Origin: CAJXJP01 sp034111025
Lineage (GTDB): Bacteria > Patescibacteriota > Gracilibacteria > BD1-5 > UBA6164
Length of the DNA stretch: 27,922 bases
Direction: 5' to 3'
NCBI GenBank assembly: GCA_034111025.1
Contig: JAWUYB010000035.1
Location: 1 to 27,922, forward strand
Position numbers and translations under genes: made by a program. Shown here piece by piece: positions 1 to 10,000 of the stretch. A model generated the notes under the pieces. It saw nothing but the letters and a program-made list of their open reading frames with translations. It was not told the origin of the DNA and made no database searches. Position 1 is the stretch's first letter; the number at the start of each line of letters is the position of its first letter.

Positions 1-2
1 AT

Positions 3-98
3 CCATTACAAAATAATAATACCATTGTTATAAAAACTGAAGTTATTAGTCATTTTTTAGATAATATAGGGATAAACTATTGCTTTATAGAGGTATAA
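3..98 (+). CDS. C-terminal fragment of an unknown protein
   Basis: An open frame enters from the left edge and gives 31 residues ending in YCFIEV before TAA. There is no start in the window and no recognisable motif. No TGA falls inside it. The composition (hydrophobic residues alternating with polar ones) is compatible with the end of a globular protein. The hairpin at 198-226 could terminate it. With so few residues the frame itself is only moderately secure. Confidence 0.4.
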   Translation, partial: PLQNNNTIVIKTEVISHFLDNIGINYCFIEV

Positions 99-266
99 AA
101 TACATTTTTAAAAAAAGTCTGAAAAATTAATGTTGTGTTAATGTCTTATGAGTATAATGGTTACAGGTTAGGAGGAAACTTTCTGTTGTTATATGGAAAA
201 AGAGAGAATTATAAATTCTCTCTTTTTATTTGTCTAAAAAAATATACTCATTTCTGAGTATATTTT
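99..266. other. Intergenic stretch with two hairpins
   Basis: This gap lies between the tail of the + strand gene and the end of the minus-strand operon. It holds a TATAAT at 153-158 with only a poor -35 (TTGTGT, too close), an AGGAGG at 170-175 without a convincing frame behind it, and two strong terminator-type hairpins at 198-226 and 237-268. A short + strand transcript of about 65 nt ending at the first hairpin is possible but unproven. Confidence 0.4.
198..226 (+). terminator. Intrinsic terminator
   Basis: A 13-bp perfect stem (198-210 with 214-226) has a 3-nt loop and ends in a T-run. It probably ends the + strand gene at 3-98 or a small transcript starting near 165. Confidence 0.65.
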
Positions 267-268
267 TT
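237..268. terminator. Bidirectional intrinsic terminator, end of the minus-strand operon
   Basis: A 14-bp perfect stem (237-250 with 255-268) has a TTTC loop. A-runs and T-runs flank the core, so it can work in both directions. The TAA stop of the minus-strand gene (267-269) touches the base of the hairpin, so translation runs right up to the terminator. Confidence 0.75.
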
Positions 269-3014
269 ATTTCATAGGTTGAGATAATAATCAATTAATG
301 ATATCTCTTGTAAATACATTTCAAGAAACGTTTAATCCAAGTTTATCAGATGCAAATTGTTTTACTGCTTGAGCTGTTATTTCTCAATAATATCAAGTGG
401 TTACATAATCAAAGTATCATTCACGAAGAAGTATCTTTTGTAAATGAGTTACATCTTCATTGAAATTTTCAAGTTGTAATTCATTATCAAAATAATATAC
501 ATCTCAATAAATTCATTGTGTTCCTTTATCTGTATTAGTTTCTTCTGTAATAATAGGAGTTTCAATACTGGTACTTTCTTCTTTTTTTTCAGAAATCATA
601 TTTTTAGGAATCAATACTATAGATTCTTGTGAGATTATTTCCTTATTATAAATTGGTATAAATATTCTTGCTTGTTTGAGAGCTTCTATACGAGCATTTT
701 CTAGTTTATCATATTCAAAGAATATAGTTAAATGAAGTATGAAATCATTGTAAGCAGAGTTCGCTGTGTTATATTCTTCTTGAGTAATAGAATTTGTAGT
801 AACTAGAATATTTAATTTTTTTTCAATTTTAGATCTTAAACCTGTAGTAGCTTTTTTAATAAGATCATTATTTGGAACAAAATAGTTATTTATAACCGTG
901 ATATATTTTGTTTTTAAATCTTTTTCAGCACTAAATGCTGTTGCTATAACTTTGAGATTTGTAATTACTTTATTCTTATCAGATATATTTTTCGTGAGCA
1001 CATATTGTTCGAGTGCTATAAACATATTATAATGAGCTTGAGCATAAGAGTTATATTGCTTTGCTATATCTACATCAAAACTATTGAAATACTCAAAATA
1101 TGTCATATTTGGCTCAAATTTTAGATAAAATCTATGAGCAAGTTTTTCAATAGCTGATATTTGTAGTTTTTCGTTTAATTTTTCTTCTAAATTTATAAAA
1201 TTGAGTGTTTCATCGAGAATTGTTTCTGTTTCTCATAACTCAGATATTTTCTTAGGATTTTCTTCTAAGTACCTATTTTGAATAATTATATAGTATCAAA
1301 ATCTATCACTAGAAAATGTAATAGTATTTCTTTCTGAATCCATAATATAGTCTTTGTTATCTATCCTTTTCCAGCCATCATCTAAATTATTTAAATGATA
1401 TATATGAACTGGATAAAAGTTAGCAACTCTTTTTAATAATAATTCTAATTCAACTGGATTATTTAATGAACTATCTATACCTAAATTTGGATTAAATTGA
1501 TATAAACCAGCAACTTCACCAGAAATTATTTCTTGATCATTAATTATTATGAAATCTTTTGTTATAATATCAGATTCATCTAATTGAATGACAGGGTAAA
1601 ATACTTTATTTTGTTCTCACTCATAATTTAATATATGAGTATTTTCTCATATTGATATTTCTGATATAGAATTTTTATTTACTTTTAATTCTATAGTTTG
1701 ACCACTAGAAGTAAGTATATTTTCTTGATTGAGATTGAGAGTTCATACTCATTCATTTATTCATGACTTTAGTCTAGATATTTTTGTATGAATTTTAGTT
1801 AAATATCTCTCTAATTCATAGTTTGTATCTCTTCAAATTGATCAACCACCTCAACCTCAACCACCACCACCACCTCAACCTCAACCTCAACCACCTCAAC
1901 TAGATGGAGTTCATAGAATCACAGCTGCTGAAGTCAATCACATGATATTTCCAGCTATATCAATAACTTGATTATTGAATTCTATCGTATAATTTCATTG
2001 TGAAAATACTGTATCTGGAGTAAAAATAATAGTATTTTTATCTGTATTAAGTGTATGAGTTCAACTAATATTTGAAGAAGAAAATTTAACGGTTAATCAA
2101 GATATATCAGCTTCTCTTACTGGTTCTATAAAATCAAATTCTAAAGTTCCAGGAATCGTAGTCAGAGTAGTTGTTCATCAATTATAGATAATATTATTAA
2201 TTGTAGACAAATAAGGTGAAGCATGATCTTCTATAACTCATAAATTATATATATCAGAATCAAAACTATTATGTATTGTTGTTATATTTAAATCTGGAGT
2301 ATTCCCAGAATGAAATATACTATCATCAAATGAAATAGTAGCAGTATCATCTCAGGTTTTTGTAAAAACTAAGTTTATAGCAGTATTATCATTATCAGAA
2401 ATAATTAAGTTACTCGTCTCTATAATATTTGATCAAATATCTTGGTTGAGAGTAATATTATAGCCATCAATATATCAATCTAAATTTGAATCTAAAGATT
2501 GAGCTTTGATTATTCTAATGAGATTATTTACCTCTAAATTTACAGAATTATTACTTGTTTTTAATGTGTTGTCAGTTAAATTTTGTAGAGTATATGATAT
2601 ATTATAATCTCCATTACTTGTATTATTTGTAATATAATTTGCAGTCACTATTGCATTACAAGGACTTCATCAATTTGGAGTATATGTATAAATAAAAGTA
2701 TTATTTTGAGCATTAATATCTTTTATATTGGTGCTACAAGTATCAGAATTGATAGTATATCAAGTAGCTGTTAAATTATTCGGCAATCAACTAATAATAA
2801 CTTTAAAATCATCGTTAGGTTCTGATGAGTCAGGAATAATATTCATTCTAAGATTAAATATATCAGAGTTTCAACTCACGGTAATATCATCTCAAAAAGA
2901 TATATTTTCGAGTCTTTTTATAGAAACTGAATTACTAATAAAATCAGCATGAGTAATTCAAATACTCATAGTGATAATTAAAGTAAATATGAGATTGTGT
3001 ATGATCTTTTTCAT
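267..3014 (-). CDS. Secreted Ig-like surface protein with poly-Gly linker and peptidoglycan-binding-like C-terminus
   Basis: This 915-aa protein is readable only with UGA as Gly. The N-terminus is a clear signal peptide (MKKI start, hydrophobic core, cleavage after THA near residue 23). Residues about 25-370 are beta-rich Ig-like repeats. The last one resembles Big_5 (ends with an IDIAGN-type motif, about 275-365). Residues 373-391 are 19 consecutive glycines, coded by 12 GGT and 7 TGA. A Lys/Glu-rich, partly helical region follows. Residues about 838-905 resemble the PG_binding_1 fold (VTHLQKILLREGYF, then YYGEITAQAVKQF). The start was chosen because it gives the signal peptide and lies 9 nt after the stop of the upstream gene. 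It is the last gene of a four-gene operon. The likely role is an adhesin or wall-attached structural protein; the function is not known. The domain names come from reading motifs, not from a search. Confidence 0.85.
1842..1898 (-). repeat. Poly-glycine codon tract (19 codons)
   Basis: Nineteen consecutive Gly codons, 12 GGT and 7 TGA interspersed, form a low-complexity tract inside the 915-aa surface protein. It separates the Ig-like N-terminal part from the C-terminal part. The mixing of TGA with GGT in one homopolymer is direct support for UGA = Gly. Confidence 0.95.
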
Positions 3015-3023
3015 AATAAACAA

Positions 3024-4199
3024 TTATTTAATTATTGTAAAATCCATGTTATCTATTTGTATAATATTATCTGTAGTCATAATATTAAAACTATAAATTC
3101 CTGTATCTAATTTCTTATCTATTTTTACACTCATAACTTTATCATTGATTATATCAAAGTCAGTTTTTTCTAATATAATATTATTATTTAACTGTAAGGA
3201 AATGATATCAGAAAATCCATTTCATTGTAATACTATATATGAATCTTTTGAGTTATTCACTTGATTAGGTGTAATGTTTGCTATGTTTATTTTTTCATTA
3301 TTATATTCAAATGACATTTGAGTATCAAGAGGAATAATACTTCACTGTAATGGTTGAATAAAAACAAAATAATTTCATGAATCAAAAGTATTTTGCTTTA
3401 TTAATATATATGCAACTCAATCTTTGATATTCGGACTAAAAGAATAACTTCATATGTTTAAGAATTTAATTTTATCAATATCTCTTCAAGAAATTTCTAA
3501 TAAATTATTTATATTAGAATTGAAAGCATTTTTATTAAAAATTAATCATGAAAAATCGATTTTTTCATCAATTATTTTAGGAATAATTTCTATTTCCATA
3601 TCTAGATTATCATCTAAAATACTATCTATATTAGTTTCTTTTATATCTTCATCTTTTGTTACTGTTTCAAATCATTGATTTTCTATTTTATCATCTTCTT
3701 TTACTACTTTAATTCATTGATTTTCTATACTATTAGTTTCTTCTTGAATAATAGGAATATTTTTCAAATTACTATTATGAGTATTACTTGAAATAATATC
3801 TATTAAATTACGTAAGTTTTGTTCTCATTTATTGCTATTGTTTTTTGCAATTCATGAAATTTTAAGAGGAGTATTTTGATTTATTGAAAAATTAATTTTA
3901 TCAGCAATGATTAAATCATCTTCTCATATACTGATACTTAAAATTTCAAATTCTTCTCTTAAAACACTTAAATTTATTGATATATTATTTCATCAAGCAT
4001 AATCTAGAATGTAATATAATTCTATTTTATTTCATATAACATATGGGACTTCTTTTTGTAGCGGACTATCCCAATTCAGATTTTTAATCAGGCTATCTTT
4101 TACAGAGTCAATTTTTTCAGGGCTATTATATATTCTAAGATAAGAAAATATACTTAAAAATAATATTATAAATATTATAAATATATATTTTTTATTCAT
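3024..4199 (-). CDS. Membrane-anchored or secreted protein with IPT/TIG-like domain
   Basis: This 391-aa protein has an N-terminal hydrophobic segment (residues about 4-20, MNKKYIF start) that is either a signal anchor or an uncleaved signal peptide; no clear cleavage box is visible. Residues about 130-190 are acidic and low complexity, with a repeated IENQG unit, likely a linker. Residues about 300-391 resemble an IPT/TIG Ig-like domain (ITPNQVNNSKDSYIVLQGNGF). TGA codons occur in frame as Gly. It is third of four genes, 9 nt after the preceding stop and 9 nt before the next start. It probably acts on the cell surface with its neighbours; the exact role is unknown. Confidence 0.8.
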
Positions 4200-4208
4200 A
4201 ATTTTTTA

Positions 4209-4655
4209 TTAAAAAATATATAGATCAATTTCTTTCACCGTAATAGGATTTATTCCATCATTCAGAGTGATTGTTATTTTAGAAGCTCATAACTCTGAAA
4301 CTTCATTGCTTGATAAATATGTAAAGTTTATGAAAGCTTCACTATTTTGAAGTTTAGTGGCATTTGTAATAGTTCAACTTATTGGAGAATTAGCTCAATA
4401 TTCAGGAGTAATAGTATATGTAATATTATCTCACTCTATATCTTTGAGCTGTATTGAAAATCATTGGACTACATTTTGTCACATGACAACTGGTGAAAAA
4501 CTCGGAGTTATTGAAACTATTTCTGGTTGATTGTTTACTATACTTACATTGGCAGAAACATTTACCTCTTTAGCAAAAGTAAATTGAATCAGAAATAGAG
4601 TTATAAGTGAACTTATAACTCATTTGCATGATTTTTTTTTGATAAAATTAGTCAT
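4209..4655 (-). CDS. Small secreted single-domain Ig/cadherin-like protein
   Basis: A 148-aa protein with a signal peptide (three Lys, then a hydrophobic core, cleavage after TFA near residue 28) and one beta-sandwich domain. The core pattern, with QLKDIEGDNITYTI and later ITITLNDG, is that of cadherin-like or BACON/Big-type domains (D-x-D/G-D turn). Two TAA stops follow each other. UGA is used for several Gly. It is second in the operon, 11 nt after the DUF916-like gene. Its small size and position suggest a partner subunit of the larger surface proteins. This is an inference; I do not recognise a named family. Confidence 0.8.
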
Positions 4656-4666
4656 AATAATTGAAA

Positions 4667-5851
4667 TTATTTAGTATTTTTCATTTCTTCCATGATTTTT
4701 TTTCTCATTTCTTCTTCTTTATTACTAGAATTTTTAGGTCTAACAATAATGAAATAATATGTTCAAGAAATCAAAATAATTACGAGTATCCCAACTAAAA
4801 TATTATTTACTCAAATATATTTTTCTTCATATATTACAAAGAAAGTATTAGAAGTTCTTAACTCTTGTTTTTTATTATCTTTTCATTCAAAATAGAGTGC
4901 ATAGTTTGCTGTAATAGGTTTTGTTACTATTCTTGATTTTATTGTTTGATAAAATTTTATAAACTTTTGTTCTTCACTTGTTTTATCAATATAGTATTCT
5001 GTTAAATTTTTGAATTTAACTTCTTTTTGACCTGTAGTTTCATTTAATACTGTATAACCAAATCATTCCCAGTTAGAAATAAACCTTCTATCTGAATCTG
5101 GTAATACATTTCATCCACCTTCATTTACAGGAATATAATCAACGACTTTTTCTCAAATTAAAGCTCCTGCTGGAGATATAATTTTTTCTTTTCAAACTTT
5201 TTTTAACAGGTTTCCATCTTCATCAATTAACTCAATTTTACCTTTTGGTTTTAGATGAGTGTTTCAAGAGTTATTAAACATAGTTGAAAATGCAATAGGG
5301 AAGTTATCAAAAGATTCTTTTGATAAAAATGCATTACCTTTTTTATTTCATGTTGTTAATTCTGTAAATTCTCAAGCTACTTTTACTTCACCAGGAACAT
5401 CAATAAGTAATAATACTCATAATCTTTGAATAACTGATAATTGTACTCATTGTTCTGCTTCTGGACCAAAAAAGATAACACCATAATGACCTCCTGGTTC
5501 ACTATTTTGAGGAACATTCACTGTGAATCTAATTTGTTTTGATTCTCAAGCAGCTAAAGTAATACTTTCATTTTCAAGATCTATCCAGTTAGTAAGACTT
5601 AATTCTGGATTTGGTAAATCTTCAGGTTTTATAAATCTAGGGAACCCTGAATCATCACCAGCAATAAAATCTTCCTTTGCTGAATAAAGAGTTATAGCAG
5701 TATCACCATCATTTTTTATTTTGATAGTTTTTATAGCTGAGGATCATTGTTCGATATTAATTTCATATTTTAAAGGTGAAATAGAAATCTCTGCAAAAAC
5801 TGGAGAGATAAAGAAAAATAAAATGAATATTGAAAGGAAAAATTTAAGCAT
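4667..5851 (-). CDS. DUF916/WxLIP-like surface protein with C-terminal membrane anchor
   Basis: A 394-aa protein with a signal peptide (hydrophobic run, cleavage after VFA near residue 21). An N-terminal beta-sandwich (starts ISPLKYEINIEQGSS) is followed by a second one with the GGHYGVIFF and FNNSGNTHLKPKGKIEL motifs. This is the order seen in DUF916 (WxL-interacting protein) families of Gram-positives, where the first domain binds peptidoglycan and the second binds a host or partner. A transmembrane helix lies at about residues 345-368 (NNILVGILVIIILISG), followed by a short Lys/Glu-rich cytoplasmic tail. It is the first gene of the operon, with its own promoter. In the known systems DUF916 proteins work with WxL-domain proteins. 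The next gene upstream (5976-6860) could be that partner. Family assignment is by motif only. Confidence 0.8.
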
Positions 5852-5887
5852 TTGTAAGAGAATAATTATAAATTTAAATTATGTTAT

Positions 5888-5915
5888 ATTATAATGATTT
5901 TCTTAGTCTTTACAA
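5888..5915 (-). promoter_or_regulatory. Putative promoter of the four-gene surface operon
   Basis: On the minus strand, TTGTAA (5910-5915) is followed 16 nt later by a perfect TATAAT (5888-5893), about 37 nt before the ATG at 5851. The -35 overlaps the base of the terminator of the preceding gene, so the operon can be transcribed separately from it. Confidence 0.55.
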
Positions 5916-5955
5916 GAAAAAAACTCTCTAAAAATTAGAGAGTTTTTTTCTTGTA
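5911..5955 (-). terminator. Strong terminator between the small surface protein and the operon
   Basis: A perfect 21-bp stem (5911-5931 with 5935-5955) has a 3-nt loop, with seven T after the GC-containing core. It lies 20 nt past the stop of the small surface protein gene and separates it from the downstream operon. Confidence 0.85.
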
Positions 5956-5975
5956 ATATTACATAATTTTTTCTA

Positions 5976-6860
5976 TTAGAAAGAACCTGTAAGTGAATAT
6001 ATAACTGTGTCAGTATATGCACCAGTTTCTTGTAAAGCATCTATTTTAGCTTTATAGGTAACAGTTGTTACTTGATCAATAACTGCACCAGGAGCTGAAC
6101 TTAAATTTGTTCCACCATCAGTCATAGGACTAACAACTTCAGCAGTTAAAGCATAAACTCAATCAACTGCACCAGCAGCAGAAACTCCACCAGCAGCACC
6201 AGCTGAACCAGCAGCTACAGTTGCTTGAATACCGTAACCAAAGTTACTATCTAAATCAGTTGAGTTAACTGCAACAGCAGCAATAACGTCTTCAGTAGCA
6301 GCAGAACCTTTATTTAGGCCATTTGTTGAATTTGCAACACTTAATTGATACCCAGCAGAAGCATTTGTATTTACTGTAATTGCAGTTGTAGTAGCTGTAG
6401 AAATTGTACCAGCAACTAAATCTCCAAATGCTGCACCACCACTAACTTTCATAGTCAATATAGGTAATACATTAGCAGTAACCGTTACTTCATTCGCATT
6501 TCAAATAATGAAAATTGAAGAACCAAATTCACCATTAGTAGTAACAAAAGATACTGAATAAATACCAGTAGCTAATGCTCCATGTTCAGTTGTATTAACA
6601 GTAAATGTAGTATCTGCATTTTCAGTTACATCAGCTACATCAACATCTGTTAATCCTACACCATCTTGGTCTGTAACTTTTAAAGTTGTAAGTACATCAG
6701 CTGTAAAATCAGCAACTCAAGTAACAGTAACAGTTATCGTATCTACATTATCATAAGATGATGTAGAAGCTTGAGCAGCAGCATTTACGTTTAATGCTAA
6801 TCCTCCTAAAATACTAAACATTGCAATAGTAGCCAATGCTTTTTTAATTGTAACTTTCAT
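5976..6860 (-). CDS. Small secreted surface protein with WxL-like C-terminal module
   Basis: A 294-aa protein, Ala/Thr/Val-rich, with a signal peptide (KKALATIAMFSILGGLALNVNA, cleavage near residues 24-26) and an Ig-like N-terminal half. The C-terminal half starts at LTMKVSGGAAFGD, continues with ITVNTNASAGYQLSV, and ends with GAYTDTVIYSLTGSF. The same pattern is found at the C-terminus of the giant protein at 7028-14698. The closing GxYxDTVxYxL pattern resembles the second motif region of WxL domains, although the Trp is Tyr here. Only 3 of 30 Gly codons are UGA, far fewer than in its neighbours, which may reflect high expression. It is monocistronic, with a near-consensus promoter and a strong terminator. 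It is a candidate major surface (S-layer-like) protein; this is an inference. Confidence 0.85.
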
Positions 6861-6935
6861 AAAAAAACTCTTAAAAAATAAAAACACTGTTAATCAATTT
6901 CTATCTGTAATAGATTTTAATTAATAGACTATAGT

Positions 6936-6964
6936 ATTATACTTATATATTTTAATTAAGTCAA
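6936..6964 (-). promoter_or_regulatory. Strong promoter of the small surface protein
   Basis: On the minus strand, TTGACT (6959-6964) lies 17 nt before a perfect TATAAT (6936-6941). The 5' untranslated region is about 70 nt. This is one of the best promoters in the window, consistent with high expression. Confidence 0.75.
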
Positions 6965-7027
6965 TACTACTTTTAATATTATGTTAAAAACTTTTTAATT
7001 TATATATTGCCTTATTATAGATATTAA

Positions 7028-10000
7028 TTAATAATTATTTATTAGGCTATATTTTATGTTTTTAGAATATTTTCAAGGTTCTTGCATAGAGTCAGTTTTA
7101 ACTCATAATTTAAGCTTATATGTATAAGTTTTTAGTACGCCATTTGTATCGATATTCTTAGAAATATTATTAATATTTGAACCATCTATTTGAGAAATAG
7201 TCGATGAATAATTATTAATAGATCAATTTTCATTTTTATATAAATCAAAACCAAATCCATAGTTTCAATTATAATCTCAAATATTATTAATTCATTGTGT
7301 AAATAATCCAGATTTACTTTGAGATATATTAAATCAAGCTCACAGAGTATTTACAGTAAGAGTTATTTCTCAAGTTGAAAATTGTTCTAGTGATGGAGTA
7401 ATATCTCATATATGGATATTTCATCAAGTTATTTTCATTGAAAAATTATCTATATAAAATACTATTTCCTCATTAATTATGTTCCCAGCATTATCTGAAA
7501 TACTAAATTGTGTTCTATATCTTCAATAATCTAAATCATCAAGTATATATATAGATCTAGAATTATTAATATCATTACTTGTAATATCAGTTCAACTTGT
7601 ATCAGATCAATAACTACTTCAATTCCACTTTTGTAAATTTATTAGAGCGGTTGCTGAGTTTACTCAAACTCCAGCATCAGAATAATTAAATCTAATATGT
7701 CATGCTATTGGTAGTAATTCATTTTGATTAGGGAAGTAACTATCAATATTTGGAGCTAATCAATCAAATACATTAGCAATACCAGGAGTTCAATTAATAG
7801 TAGTATTATCAAAACCAGTAGAAGTTTCAGCTGTATACCAACTTGAAGCTAAACTTCCATCACCAGGATTTATTTTTCTTTCCATAGATTTAGGAGTACT
7901 ATTATCTCATGCCGGCCAAATATTTGCAATTGCTGTATCGTATGTAGTGATTCCATCACTGAGTACCAAGTTATTTTGAGAAACACTATTTAAATTAATA
8001 GTATTGTCAATCAAGTTAGGAGTTACATTTAATAAACTTACTCACGATGATTTTTTTGCTATTAAATAAAATCAATTTCAAACTATGTTTCATGAATTAA
8101 TAGTTAAATCAATTCAATTTCAACCAGCATTTTCTATTAGCCATCCAGATATATCTATACTAGAGCTTCATAGGTTTTTTAATTCTATATATTGATTATC
8201 ACTATTACTAGAGAACATTACTTCATTCAATATCACTGAGGCAGAAACAATAACTCTGTTATTATTTGAGACAGTTGGTGAAATATTTGTATTATTATCT
8301 GATAGTGATCAAGTTTTGATTCAAATTTTTGATGTTCCAGCAGTAAGAGCTGTTGAACCAGCTCAAAGTGTAACTTTTAGCTCATTAGCTGAAATAATAC
8401 TCGTTGTTGCTGATCATCATAGAATTCATCAAAGAGTAATTTCAAAATTATTACTACTTCCTCATGCACTTGTATCTATAGATCAAACATTTATATCTTC
8501 AGAAAATGTAATATAAATAATATCATCTACTACTCATACTCATACTTCGTCATATCTTGCACCTGTAATAACAGGTCAAACCTTATCATCTGCAGCTGTT
8601 GTTCATAATTCATTAGAAATGATATTATCTGATACATCTCATAATGAAGAATTACTAACTACTCTGATATTTGGAGTAACACTTGTATCAGATACAGTTT
8701 TTTCTATGATGTCTAAAGTAAAGATATTATCATTTGCAATTCAAGTTATATAGCTGTTTACAGTGTATCATTCAACTGATATATTTGTACTAGTGAAAGT
8801 ATCATTTAAATTTTCACTTGTTGTGATAACTATTCCATCTATTTGACCATTACTATTACTATCAATAGTTACTTTTGATAATAATTTTGGTTCTATTATA
8901 TCATCAGATATATGTGCTGTAAGTGTTGAAACTTTATTTCCAGATGAATCTCATAAATTTGTTCATGTATATTCTATATTGAAAGCATTATCTGTATCAT
9001 TATCATCAGTTGTTTCATTAAGGGTGAAATCTAATTGTGTTCAAGATACTCAAATAGATGAAACAGTAGTTCCAATTGATAAATTTCAAATACTAAATTC
9101 TCATAAATTTTCTCCTATAATATTTTCAGAATAATTTAATCTAATGGTATCAGCTTTGTAATCACTATCTAAATCAAGCGTTTGAGTTGATAGTTTGATA
9201 GGTTTTGCTTTATCATCAAGAGTCAGGTTTGAAAAACTTTCAACTGTGTTTCAAGCAGAGTCAGAATATATAGGAGTAGATAAATCTAGTGTTAAGCTGT
9301 TACTTGATGTATCAAAATTATTAGATTCTCATAAAAACAGGTGAATAGTATTTCAACTTATAGATAATGAATTAATACTCATTCATGATAATATATTATC
9401 TATATTCCAACCAGAAATAGTTGTATTATTATTGAGTCATTCAGAATAATTAATTTCAATTTTATCAAGCTTTCAGTTTGAATTATTATCAAATACTTCT
9501 ATGTCTAACACTCTTGGAATTGCTTCATCGGAAGAACTCATAGTAGCTGTATTTTCTAATTTTCTTCCAGATAAGTCTCCAACACTTGTTCAAGTATATC
9601 TCAGAGTTGGTGTATCTCATGTATCTCAAGTTTCATTAAATAACAATAATATTTCATCATCATCTGTTGATGCACCAGTAGAAACACCTATGGGTATTAT
9701 AGTTCACCCATCAATACTAAAATCTCAAAATATAATACTTGAATCATCTATATTTTCAGAAAATCTTATTTTTAAAGCATTAATTTTTCAGTTTGAAATA
9801 TTATTTTCAATAGTTTTAATAGTATCAATTGTTGGGTTTGTTGAATCTATACTAAAAGCATCTGAATTTTGAAATGTTACATTTCATGCATTGTCTGTTA
9901 CTATTATTCTAATCCTTGCATTATTTGTATCTATTGATGGAATAGTATCCCAAGAGTAGCTTCAATTATTTATTAAAGAATCAGCAATTAAATTATAACT

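Noticed and set aside
131..181. Second leader peptide (ATG at 148, about 7 codons) with attenuator at 198-226
   Set aside because: The peptide is not enriched in one amino acid, no antiterminator pairing is convincing, and no + strand gene follows.
1842..1898. CRISPR or DNA minisatellite reading of the CCA/TCA tract
   Set aside because: The units are codons of a poly-Gly tract in a clear coding frame, with no spacers.
6984..6998. Terminator of the giant surface gene (TTAAAAACTTTTTAA)
   Set aside because: The stem is only A-T pairs with a one-base loop and lies between the promoter and the end of the gene; it is too weak to call.
9501..9872. Plus-strand frame of 123 codons
   Set aside because: It is antisense to the giant minus-strand surface gene. 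Its composition reflects the complement of Ser/Thr/Asp-rich repeats.
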